A stretch of 7,767 nucleotides of DNA, taken from NCBI GenBank assembly GCA_964431655.1, contig CAYSKJ010000146.1, positions 1 through 7,767 on the forward strand. The letters are read 5' to 3'. Below the pieces are notes generated by a model. That model was not told the DNA's origin. It saw only the letters and a program-made list of their open reading frames with translations, and did no database searches. Made by a program: the position numbers and the translations under genes. The stretch is from CAYMEV01 sp964431655 [NCBI: uncultured bacterium] (GTDB lineage Bacteria > CAYMEV01). Shown piece by piece: positions 1-6,509 of the stretch; the first letter of the stretch is position 1; each line of letters begins with the position of its first letter.

Positions 1-1
1 G

Positions 2-37
2 AAAGATGTCGAACAGATGTTCAGGAGAAGGGCATGA
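2..37 (+). CDS. mutL: Probable C-terminal end of DNA mismatch repair protein MutL (partial)
   Basis: The first reading frame that is open into the window ends at TGA 35-37 and encodes the tail KDVEQMFRRRA. MutL proteins commonly end in a short motif of the type (D/E)-x-E-x-M-F-(K/R)-R, which this matches, and mutL immediately before miaA is a recurrent bacterial gene order. The stop overlaps the miaA start as ATGA, indicating translational coupling. Only 11 residues are visible, so the call rests on the tail motif and the neighbour and not on any domain. MutL is the ATPase/endonuclease matchmaker of mismatch repair. Confidence 0.6.
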   Translation, partial: KDVEQMFRRRA

Positions 38-942
38 TAATTGTTATTTCAGGGCCTACTGCCAGCGGAAAGACCGATCTTTCGGTAAAGCTTGCTGGAA
101 TAATAGGGGCTGAAATAATAAACTGCGATTCCAGGCAAATCTATAAGTTTATGGACATAGGAACGGCAAAACCCGGGATTGATCATTTTTCTTCAGTAAA
201 ACATCACCTGTTTGATGTAATTTATCCGGATGAATATTTCAATGCGGTGATGTATATGGAGATGGCGAGGGAAGTTGCCGGAAGGCTTGATAGAGAAAAA
301 AAGGATATCATACTGACAGGGGGGTCAGGTTTTTATATACAGGCTTTCCTGCACGGCCTGTCACATCTCCCTGAGATCGAAGACAGGACAAAAGCCTTGG
401 TAGCCGACAGGCTTGCCGCGACACATACCCGGGAGCTTTATGATGAAATGCAGGCCATTGATCCCCTCTATGCAGAATCGATCGACCTTAATGACCGATA
501 CAGGATAAGAAGGTTCTATGAGATGTTTTATACAGTAAAATGCCCCGTAACCGATTATTTTAAAAATAATCCTCCCAGGCCGGTTGATATACCCTATATC
601 TATTTTTATTTAGAACGGGAAAGGGGTTTTTTGTATGCCTCTATTGACAGGAGAGTGGATGAAATGATGGAAAAGGGCCTCAAAACAGAAGTAGATGTCC
701 TGCTTGAAAGAGGATACCATAAAAGCCTTCCCTCGATGAATACCATAGGATATGCAGAAATTATCCGCATGCTGGAGGGCGGATATAGCTATGATGATAC
801 TGTAGGGCTGATTAAACAGAATACACGGAATTTTGCAAAGAGGCAGATAATATGGTTCAGAAAAATTAAGGAAAAAATCAGTATATGTGATATAAATGGA
901 ATTAAATATTATCTTAAAGAATTCAACGGAGTAAAAATATGA
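34..942 (+). CDS. miaA: tRNA dimethylallyltransferase MiaA
   Basis: MiaA transfers the dimethylallyl group of DMAPP to N6 of adenosine 37 in tRNAs reading UNN codons, giving i6A, the substrate of MiaB. The 302 residues match the usual family length of about 300. Visible motifs are the P-loop GPTASGKT (residues 7-14), the substrate motif DSRQIY (32-37) followed by MDIGTAKP, HHLFDV, TGGSGFYIQA (usual TGGTGLYI), the C-terminal TIGYAEI and the closing KQNTRNFAKRQIIWFRK. The usual DSMQVY is DSRQIY here, a conservative family variant. The start at 34 is supported by AGGAG at 23-27, six bases upstream, which lies inside the mutL tail. The gene overlaps both neighbours by four bases (ATGA), so it is translated as part of the operon. 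It has all the conserved motifs expected and no sign of damage. Confidence 0.97.
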   Translation: MIIVISGPTASGKTDLSVKLAGIIGAEIINCDSRQIYKFMDIGTAKPGIDHFSSVKHHLFDVIYPDEYFNAVMYMEMAREVAGRLDREKKDIILTGGSGFYIQAFLHGLSHLPEIEDRTKALVADRLAATHTRELYDEMQAIDPLYAESIDLNDRYRIRRFYEMFYTVKCPVTDYFKNNPPRPVDIPYIYFYLERERGFLYASIDRRVDEMMEKGLKTEVDVLLERGYHKSLPSMNTIGYAEIIRMLEGGYSYDDTVGLIKQNTRNFAKRQIIWFRKIKEKISICDINGIKYYLKEFNGVKI

Positions 943-2234
943 AGAAATACGTCTTGATTTGTATTATCACTTTTTTATTCGCTTTTCTTTTTGGTTCCTG
1001 TACAGGGGTGAGGGTCTATGACAGTGAAACGAGAAAAAGGGCTATGGCACGTCTCGATAAGGAGATGGATCTTAATAACTGGGATAAGGCCCTGGAGATC
1101 ATTGACGCTCTGCTGGAATACTCTCCAGGAGACTGTTCCCTTTATAAAAAGAGACTGTCAATATATTCCGGCCTTAATAAAAAGGAAATACTTTACAGGG
1201 AGATTATCAAAAATTATATGAACTGTAAAGGGGATGATGAATACCTGGAGAATGCTCTGGTTTTTTTACAGAATTACGATGATGCTGAAAGCGAGTACAG
1301 GGTAGCAAAAATCCTTTACGAACTCACGGGTGATGAACAACATGAAAAATACCTGCGGAATGCACTGGAAAGATACTGCATAGCATTATATAAAAAAGCA
1401 GAAACATATAAGAACAATGGAGAGATTCAAAAAGCCCATGCAATACTGGACAGCATATTGAATATTGACCCGTCTTTTGTATTTGCCCACAGGTTCAAGG
1501 CCAACCTTTATTTTGAACAAAATGATTATGAAAACAGCCTAAACAGCATAAAAAAGCTTTTACACTTCGAGGAAAATAATGAAAAGGACCTGGAGCTGTA
1601 TGCTGAACTGCTCTTTATCAAAGAGGATTACAGGGAATCATTAGGGATTTATGAAAAACTGCTCAGGCTGTATCCCCATAATCCTTATGCCAGGGAAAGA
1701 TTCCAAAAGCTCAGAATTCAGGCGGGAAAAGAGGATATACTTGAAGACCTGGTATTAAATATCCGGCATAACCAGTATGCCAGGCTTGATGAACTGGCTG
1801 TACTCCTCTATTACAATCTGTATAATATGCTGGCTGACCTTGATATGCAGTATATGATCATTATTGATATTGATGATAATCAGTATAAGGATTATATAGA
1901 ATTTCTAGTCTTCAGAGGGATAATAAATATTAACCAGAAAAGACAGTTTGAACCGTCAAAACCTGTTACCAGGGGAGTGCTTGCTGCCATACTATACAAT
2001 ATTACCAGCCTCTTTATGGATACCGGCAGAGCAGAAGCAAACCCCCCGGCTGACAGGTACAGGGATATAACCCTTAATCATAATTATTTTGATATTGTTA
2101 AGGTAATGGATTATTATAAGCTGATTGAGCCGAAAAATTCATATGAATATGATGTCACACAGGTTATGAGCGTCGATAATATCAATCAATCAATACAGAG
2201 GTTAAAAAAATTAATTACTGATAAGGAGAACTAA
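939..2234 (+). CDS. TPR-repeat lipoprotein with degenerate SLH-like C-terminal repeats
   Basis: This 431-aa protein has no family name I recognise. The N-terminus is a lipoprotein signal: MKKY, a hydrophobic stretch at 5-18, then F-G-S-C with the lipidated Cys at 21. The -3 Phe departs from the enterobacterial lipobox but fits relaxed spirochaetal ones. TPR-like helix pairs follow at about 35-68, 149-182, 183-214 and 217-250. The C-terminus (about 311-356) resembles an S-layer homology repeat: a Y-K-D-Y-I-E-F-L helix, R-G-I-I turn, F-E-P-S-K-P-V-T-R, then an L-A-A-I-L helix. A second, weaker copy lies at 374-415 (YRDI ... DYYKLIEP ... DVTQVMS). By inference it is a membrane-anchored periplasmic or surface scaffold that could contact the cell wall or other proteins. 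The start overlaps the miaA stop as ATGA, with GGAG at 928-931. It shares an operon with a second TPR gene. Its function is unknown. Confidence 0.8.
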   Translation: MKKYVLICIITFLFAFLFGSCTGVRVYDSETRKRAMARLDKEMDLNNWDKALEIIDALLEYSPGDCSLYKKRLSIYSGLNKKEILYREIIKNYMNCKGDDEYLENALVFLQNYDDAESEYRVAKILYELTGDEQHEKYLRNALERYCIALYKKAETYKNNGEIQKAHAILDSILNIDPSFVFAHRFKANLYFEQNDYENSLNSIKKLLHFEENNEKDLELYAELLFIKEDYRESLGIYEKLLRLYPHNPYARERFQKLRIQAGKEDILEDLVLNIRHNQYARLDELAVLLYYNLYNMLADLDMQYMIIIDIDDNQYKDYIEFLVFRGIININQKRQFEPSKPVTRGVLAAILYNITSLFMDTGRAEANPPADRYRDITLNHNYFDIVKVMDYYKLIEPKNSYEYDVTQVMSVDNINQSIQRLKKLITDKEN

Positions 2235-2236
2235 TT

Positions 2237-2701
2237 ATGGAAATTAGAGACATCAAAGAATTGGAAAGCTTCTTAAAAGATTATCCTGAAGACAGGGATG
2301 TCCTGGTAGAACTGGGTATTGCCTACGCGGAACAGGAAGAATATAAGAAAGCCCAGGAAATTTTTGAAAAGGCAACCAAGCTTTACCCGGATGATGCCAT
2401 TATCTACTATGATCTTGGCTTTCTTTTTAAAATGATGCTTCTGAAAGACAGACAGAGGCTTGAATATTGGGAAGATGCCGCTGATGAACAGGTTATGATG
2501 GATGATGCCATTTATTACTTCCAGAAAGCCCTGGAACTAAATCCGGATTATGTAAATGCTCTAAATAACCTTGGTGCTCTTTATGCGATACGGAATGATT
2601 ATGATGAAGCCATATCCCTCTGGAAGCGCTCTCTGGAGATAGAACCTGACCAGGAGGATGTAAAAGGTGATATACAGGCAATACTGGACAGGCTGGAATA
2701 A
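2237..2701 (+). CDS. Small TPR-repeat protein
   Basis: This is a 154-aa acidic protein made almost entirely of tetratricopeptide repeats, with no signal peptide or membrane segment, so it is probably cytoplasmic. Clear TPRs lie at 20-53 (LGIAYAEQEEYKKAQEIFEKA ... YPDD) and 105-138 (ALNNLGALYAIRNDYDEAISLWKRSLEIEPD). The middle repeat starts at about 54 (YYDLGFLF) and finishes at about 104 (AIYYFQKALELNPD), but roughly 17-20 extra residues (65-88, rich in M, D, E and R, including MMLLKDRQ and EYWEDAADEQ) separate its two helices. TPRs bind proteins; no enzymatic motif is visible and no partner can be named. The start at 2237 is supported by AAGGAG at 2223-2228, eight bases upstream, and only two bases separate it from the preceding lipoprotein gene, suggesting a joint role. 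Alternatively it may be a housekeeping TPR chaperone-like factor. Confidence 0.85.
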   Translation: MEIRDIKELESFLKDYPEDRDVLVELGIAYAEQEEYKKAQEIFEKATKLYPDDAIIYYDLGFLFKMMLLKDRQRLEYWEDAADEQVMMDDAIYYFQKALELNPDYVNALNNLGALYAIRNDYDEAISLWKRSLEIEPDQEDVKGDIQAILDRLE

Positions 2702-2710
2702 GATTCCATT

Positions 2711-3568
2711 ATGGAAAGGATCGGTTTTATAGGCGGGTCAGGATTTTACGATTTTGAAGATTTTCAGGAAAAAAAAAGCATAAAATTAAAAACCCCCTTT
2801 GGAAATCCCAGCGGTGAATACCTGACAGGAAAGTACAATGACAGGGAGTTTGTTTTTCTTCCCCGCCACGGCCGGAAACATGAATATAATCCATCCAATG
2901 TAAATTTCAGGGCGAATATCCATGGTTTTAAGCAACTTGGCGTCAATGACCTTTTTTCTGTGAGTGCGGTCGGATCAATGAAGATGAAACTGAAAATAGA
3001 GCATATCGTTGTCCCGGATCAGTTCATTGATTTTACAAAAAACAGAAAAGATACCTTTTTTGACGAAGGGATTACCGTTCATTCTTCCATGGCAGACCCT
3101 GTATGCAGTCATAAGCTGTCCTATCTTCAGTCTCTTATGGGAAAGCTGGACTATACCTGTCACATAGGGGGAACCTATATCTGTATTGAGGGTCCCCATT
3201 TCAGCTCAAGGGCTGAGTCATTCCTCTTCAAAAGCTGGGGTGTCGATGTTATTGGTATGACCAATGCTACCGAAGCCAGGCTGTGCAAGGAAGCTGAAAT
3301 CTGCTACTGCAGTCTAAATTTTATTACTGATTATGACTGCTGGCATTCTGAGGAAGAAGATGCTTCCACAATGGATATCCTTAAGGTTCTGGGCAGAAAT
3401 ATACACAGGGCAAAACACATAATAAGGAATATCATGCAGAGCTACAGTCCTGACCGGGAATGCAAGTGCAAGAACAGCCTGAAAAATGCGATTGTTACAC
3501 CTCTTAACGCGAAACAGGGGATTGATATGGGAAAATACGGCCTTTTACTGGGAAAGTATATCAGATAA
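2711..3568 (+). CDS. mtnP: S-methyl-5'-thioadenosine phosphorylase (MtnP/MTAP)
   Basis: The enzyme phosphorolyses methylthioadenosine, a by-product of polyamine synthesis and SAM chemistry, to adenine and methylthioribose-1-phosphate, feeding the methionine salvage pathway. The 285 residues fit the bacterial family. Motifs in order are the GGSGFYD phosphate loop (8-14), RHGRKHEYNPSNVNFRANI with R52/H53, the SAVGS strand, the FSSRAES loop (S165), M183 in GMTNATEA, and TDYDCW (206-211). The two Asp residues of that last motif (D207, D209) select 6-aminopurines, so this is MTAP rather than a hypoxanthine/guanosine-type PNP, which has Asn there. The C-terminus has the family's C-x-C-x-x-x-L-x-x-A-I signature and LLLGKYI ending. 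The start is fixed: an in-frame TAA (the upstream gene's stop at 2699-2701) lies four codons earlier. No obvious Shine-Dalgarno precedes 2711, so expression may depend on coupling. No other mtn genes are in the window. Confidence 0.95.
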   Translation: MERIGFIGGSGFYDFEDFQEKKSIKLKTPFGNPSGEYLTGKYNDREFVFLPRHGRKHEYNPSNVNFRANIHGFKQLGVNDLFSVSAVGSMKMKLKIEHIVVPDQFIDFTKNRKDTFFDEGITVHSSMADPVCSHKLSYLQSLMGKLDYTCHIGGTYICIEGPHFSSRAESFLFKSWGVDVIGMTNATEARLCKEAEICYCSLNFITDYDCWHSEEEDASTMDILKVLGRNIHRAKHIIRNIMQSYSPDRECKCKNSLKNAIVTPLNAKQGIDMGKYGLLLGKYIR

Positions 3569-3585
3569 AACTATAAGGAAAAAGG

Positions 3586-3615
3586 ATTCATGGGAGGGTA
3601 GACCCTCCCATGAAT
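3586..3615. terminator. Bidirectional terminator hairpin between convergent mtnP and ppdK
   Basis: A perfect inverted repeat has a left arm at 3586-3599 (ATTCATGGGAGGGT), loop AG, and a right arm at 3602-3615 (ACCCTCCCATGAAT). In practice the terminal T-A pair would open, giving a 13-bp stem with a TAGA tetraloop. The plus-strand transcript continues into TTTCTATTT and the minus-strand transcript into CCTTTTTCCTT, so both directions have a U-rich tail. It sits in the 49-base gap between two convergent genes, starting 17 bases after the mtnP stop and ending 2 bases before the ppdK stop. Confidence 0.85.
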
Positions 3616-3617
3616 TT

Positions 3618-6368
3618 CTATTTGCCAAGCTTTCTTTTTAAGCCTTCCTGGGCTGCTGTCAGTATTGCAACCGGGACTCTCCTGGGTGAGCAGGAAACAT
3701 AGTTCAGTCCTGTCCTGTAGAAGAACCTTACAGAATTAGGTTCTCCTCCATGTTCTCCGCAAACGCCTATTTTCAGCTTTTCATTGATCATCCTGCCTTT
3801 CTCTACACCCATCTGGACCAGCTTTCCAACTCCTGTTTCATCAATCCTTGCAAAAGGGTCACAGGGGAGTATTTTCTGTTCAAGGTACTGAGGCAGGAAG
3901 GACCCGATATCATCTCTGGAGAAGCCGAAGGTCATCTGGGTGAGATCATTGGTCCCGAAGGAAAAGAACTGTGCTTCTCCAGCTATTTCATCAGCTGTAA
4001 GACATGCCCGGGGAATCTCTATCATGGTTCCAACAAGATATTCTATCTCAACCCCGTATTTTGACATGGCCTTTATTGCTTCATCAATAACTATGCTTTT
4101 CTGAAGCCTTAACTCATTTAATGTTGAGATCAGAGGTATCATAACCTCAGGGTATACCTTATAGCCCTCTTTTGTGAGTTCACATGCAGCTTCAAATATT
4201 GCTCTTGCCTGCATTGCAGTTATTTCCGGGTAGGCTATGCCAAGACGGCAACCCCGGTGGCCCAGCATAGGATTTATTTCGTGCAGGCTTTTTACCTTTG
4301 CAGTTATTTTTTCAGGGCTGACATTCATTATTGAAGCAACCTTTCTTATTGATTCCGCATCCTGGGGCAAAAATTCGTGCAAAGGCGGATCAAGGGTTCT
4401 TATAGTGACAGGCAGGCCTTCCATCGCCTTCAGGATGCCGTAGAAATCCTGTTTCTGATAGGGCAGAATCTTGGCAAGGGCTTTTTCCCTGTTCTCTGTG
4501 CTGTCGGAGAGAATCATCTCCCTCATGGAATTGATTCTTTCCTCCTCAAAAAACATGTGTTCGGTTCTGCACAGCCCAATGCCCTCAGCGCCAAAAGCTC
4601 GGGCCACTGCTGAATCCCTGGGGGTATCAGCATTTGTTCTAACGCCCATATCCCTGTATTTCTCGGCCCATCCCATAAACTTGTAATAGAGCTGATATAT
4701 ATAGGATTCTTCAGGCTTTTTTGTTTTGTCCACCAGAACCTGGATAATCTCGGATTGCTTTGCAGGAATTTTCCCGAGAATAACCTCGCCGGTAAAACCA
4801 TCTATAGAAATCCAGTCCCCTTCCTTGATTATCTTTCCCTGGATATTTATCTCCTTTTTTCTGTAATCTATCTGAAGAGCTTCACAGCCTGCAACACAGG
4901 GAATTCCCATGCCCCTTGCTACCACAGCGGCATGGGAGGTCATTCCTCCTTTTGCTGTCAGGATCCCCTGGGATATTACCATTCCTCCAATATCCTCAGG
5001 AGACGTTTCATGCCTAACCAGGATAAGCATGCTTTTGTCGCTGTCGCCCCTGTATTTCTGGTATGTCACTTCAGCGTCCCTGGCAGTGAATACAACCCTT
5101 CCAGCAGCTGCTCCGGGTCCGGCATTAAGGCCTTTTGCCAGGAGCTTATGGTCATCAAGCATTTTGGCTTTTTTCGTATCATCAAAAACAGGCGCCAGAA
5201 GCTGTATAATGCCTTCCGGTTCAACCCTGAGGACGGCATCTTCGATGCTGATGAGACCCTCTTCAGCCATTTCAACAGCAATCCGGACAGCCGCAAAACC
5301 GGTCCTTTTGCCGTTTCTTGTCTGCAGCATCCATAATTTGCCTTCCTGTACGGTGAATTCTATGTCCTGCATTTCCCTGTAGTGCTTTTCAAGCTTGTCC
5401 CTAATTTCCATAAGCTGTTTATAGGAACCAGGCAGGGCTTTCTCCAGGGATTCCTGTTCCTTTGATGTTTTATCAGATTCATTGACTGGCTGAGGAGTTC
5501 TGATTCCGGCTACAACATCCTCGCCCTGGGCATTCCTCAGGTATTCACCGTAGAATTTGTTCTCACCGGTTGCAGGGTTTCTGGTAAAAGCCACGCCTGT
5601 TCCGGAATTCCACCCCATATTGCCGAAAACCATGGCCATTACATTCACCGCTGTACCCCACTCATCAGGAATATGATTAATTGTCCTGTATTTAATTGCT
5701 CTTTTTGTATTCCATGAATCAAAAACAGCTTTAATTGCGCCCCACAGCTGGGTATCTGGATCAGAAGGGAATTCTTGACCTGTTTCTTTTATCACTATCT
5801 TTTTATAATTGTCTACCAGGTTTATCAGGTCTTCAACCTCAAGCTCCGTATCGATCTTTACTCCCCTGGATTTTTTAATGTCATCCAGCAGGTGTTCAAA
5901 AGAGCTGTGCTCAACCCCCAAAACCACATCACTGTACATCTGGATGAACCTCCGGTAGGAATCCCATCCTGCCCTGGGGTTATCTGTTTTTTTTATAAAA
6001 CCTTTAACTATTTCGTCATTTAATCCAAGATTCAGTATTGTGTCCATCATGCCTGGCATTGAAGCTCTAGCGCCGGATCGCACGGAGAGGAGAAGGGGGT
6101 TTGCTGGATCTCCGAATTCTGCTTTCATGATCTGTTCTGTATGCCTGATAGCCGAAATAACCTGGCTTTTCAGCTCATCGGGAAGGTTCCTGCTGTTTTT
6201 GTAATATTGGGTGCAGACCTCGGTAGTTATTGTAAAACCGGCTGGAATTGGAAGACCTATATTGCACATTTCAGCAAGGTTTGAACCCTTACCACCCAGC
6301 AGATTTTTCATGGTTGAATTACCTTCAGCCTTTCCATCGCCGAAAGTGTATACCCATTTTTTACTCAT
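3618..6368 (-). CDS. ppdK: Pyruvate, phosphate dikinase
   Basis: PpdK reversibly converts pyruvate + ATP + Pi into PEP + AMP + PPi; in anaerobes it runs gluconeogenically or as a PPi-saving substitute for pyruvate kinase. All three domains are present: the ATP-grasp nucleotide domain with GGKGSNLAEM (K27) and SVRSGARASMPGMMDT (R97); the swivelling phosphohistidine domain with GGMTSHAAVVAR (catalytic H479, with the regulatory-type Thr at 477); and the PEP/pyruvate TIM barrel with GLCRTEHMFF, LDPPLHEF, MIEIPRA, GTNDLTQMTFGFSRDD and CGEHGG (catalytic C870). At 916 aa it is about 40 residues longer than the 874-aa clostridial enzyme, with extra residues near 440-450 and around 530-565 in the linker before the barrel. 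Start ATG 6368 has AGGAG eight bases upstream. It is convergent with mtnP and separated from rocD by a terminator. It is intact. Confidence 0.98.
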   Translation of the reverse strand: MSKKWVYTFGDGKAEGNSTMKNLLGGKGSNLAEMCNIGLPIPAGFTITTEVCTQYYKNSRNLPDELKSQVISAIRHTEQIMKAEFGDPANPLLLSVRSGARASMPGMMDTILNLGLNDEIVKGFIKKTDNPRAGWDSYRRFIQMYSDVVLGVEHSSFEHLLDDIKKSRGVKIDTELEVEDLINLVDNYKKIVIKETGQEFPSDPDTQLWGAIKAVFDSWNTKRAIKYRTINHIPDEWGTAVNVMAMVFGNMGWNSGTGVAFTRNPATGENKFYGEYLRNAQGEDVVAGIRTPQPVNESDKTSKEQESLEKALPGSYKQLMEIRDKLEKHYREMQDIEFTVQEGKLWMLQTRNGKRTGFAAVRIAVEMAEEGLISIEDAVLRVEPEGIIQLLAPVFDDTKKAKMLDDHKLLAKGLNAGPGAAAGRVVFTARDAEVTYQKYRGDSDKSMLILVRHETSPEDIGGMVISQGILTAKGGMTSHAAVVARGMGIPCVAGCEALQIDYRKKEINIQGKIIKEGDWISIDGFTGEVILGKIPAKQSEIIQVLVDKTKKPEESYIYQLYYKFMGWAEKYRDMGVRTNADTPRDSAVARAFGAEGIGLCRTEHMFFEEERINSMREMILSDSTENREKALAKILPYQKQDFYGILKAMEGLPVTIRTLDPPLHEFLPQDAESIRKVASIMNVSPEKITAKVKSLHEINPMLGHRGCRLGIAYPEITAMQARAIFEAACELTKEGYKVYPEVMIPLISTLNELRLQKSIVIDEAIKAMSKYGVEIEYLVGTMIEIPRACLTADEIAGEAQFFSFGTNDLTQMTFGFSRDDIGSFLPQYLEQKILPCDPFARIDETGVGKLVQMGVEKGRMINEKLKIGVCGEHGGEPNSVRFFYRTGLNYVSCSPRRVPVAILTAAQEGLKRKLGK

Positions 6369-6440
6369 ATCTAATACTCCTGTTATAAGTTTTCATTTGA
6401 ATTTATAATTATGCTTATGTGAAACTGACTGTTTTGTCAA
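6369..6440 (-). promoter_or_regulatory. Candidate ppdK promoter and 5' leader
   Basis: On the minus strand a perfect -35 hexamer TTGACA occupies 6440-6435. No -10 box at ideal spacing is convincing: TAAGCA (17-bp spacing), CATAAG (15 bp) and CATAAT (6413-6408, 21 bp) all compete, so the -10 assignment is open. A short dyad AAAC-N5-GTTT (6422-6434) overlaps the spacer and could be an operator or chance. The leader to ATG is short and AT-rich and ends in AGGAG at 6381-6377. Its position directly after the rocD terminator makes an independent promoter here likely. Confidence 0.45.
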
Positions 6441-6479
6441 TATTTTATGGTATTTGTTGAAATATTTGAGAGAAAGAAA

Positions 6480-6500
6480 AGGGAGAGCAAGGCTCTCCCT
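6480..6500 (-). terminator. Rho-independent terminator of rocD
   Basis: Read on the minus strand, the rocD stop is followed after nine bases by AGGGAGAGC, a CTT loop and GCTCTCCCT, a perfect 9-bp GC-rich stem, then the U-rich run TTTCTTTCT. This is a textbook intrinsic terminator and separates rocD transcription from the downstream ppdK gene. Confidence 0.9.
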
Positions 6501-6509
6501 GAAAACCTG

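Noticed and set aside
1018-1221. Plus-strand 67-codon frame inside the TPR lipoprotein gene
   Set aside because: Alternative frame of a well-supported gene, no own RBS and no recognisable sequence.
2975-3199. Minus-strand open frame of 74 codons inside mtnP
   Set aside because: Antisense to conserved MTAP motifs, no RBS or recognisable protein; a chance open frame.
4755-5382. Two long overlapping plus-strand open frames (193 and 157 codons) opposite ppdK
   Set aside because: They lie wholly antisense to highly conserved ppdK coding sequence, have no domain-like composition, and overlap each other in different frames; they are shadows of the ppdK codon pattern.
6369-6509. Possible small RNA or riboswitch in the rocD-ppdK intergenic region
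   Set aside because: The 141 bases are accounted for by the rocD terminator, an AT-rich promoter candidate and the ppdK RBS; no further stable structure stood out by eye.
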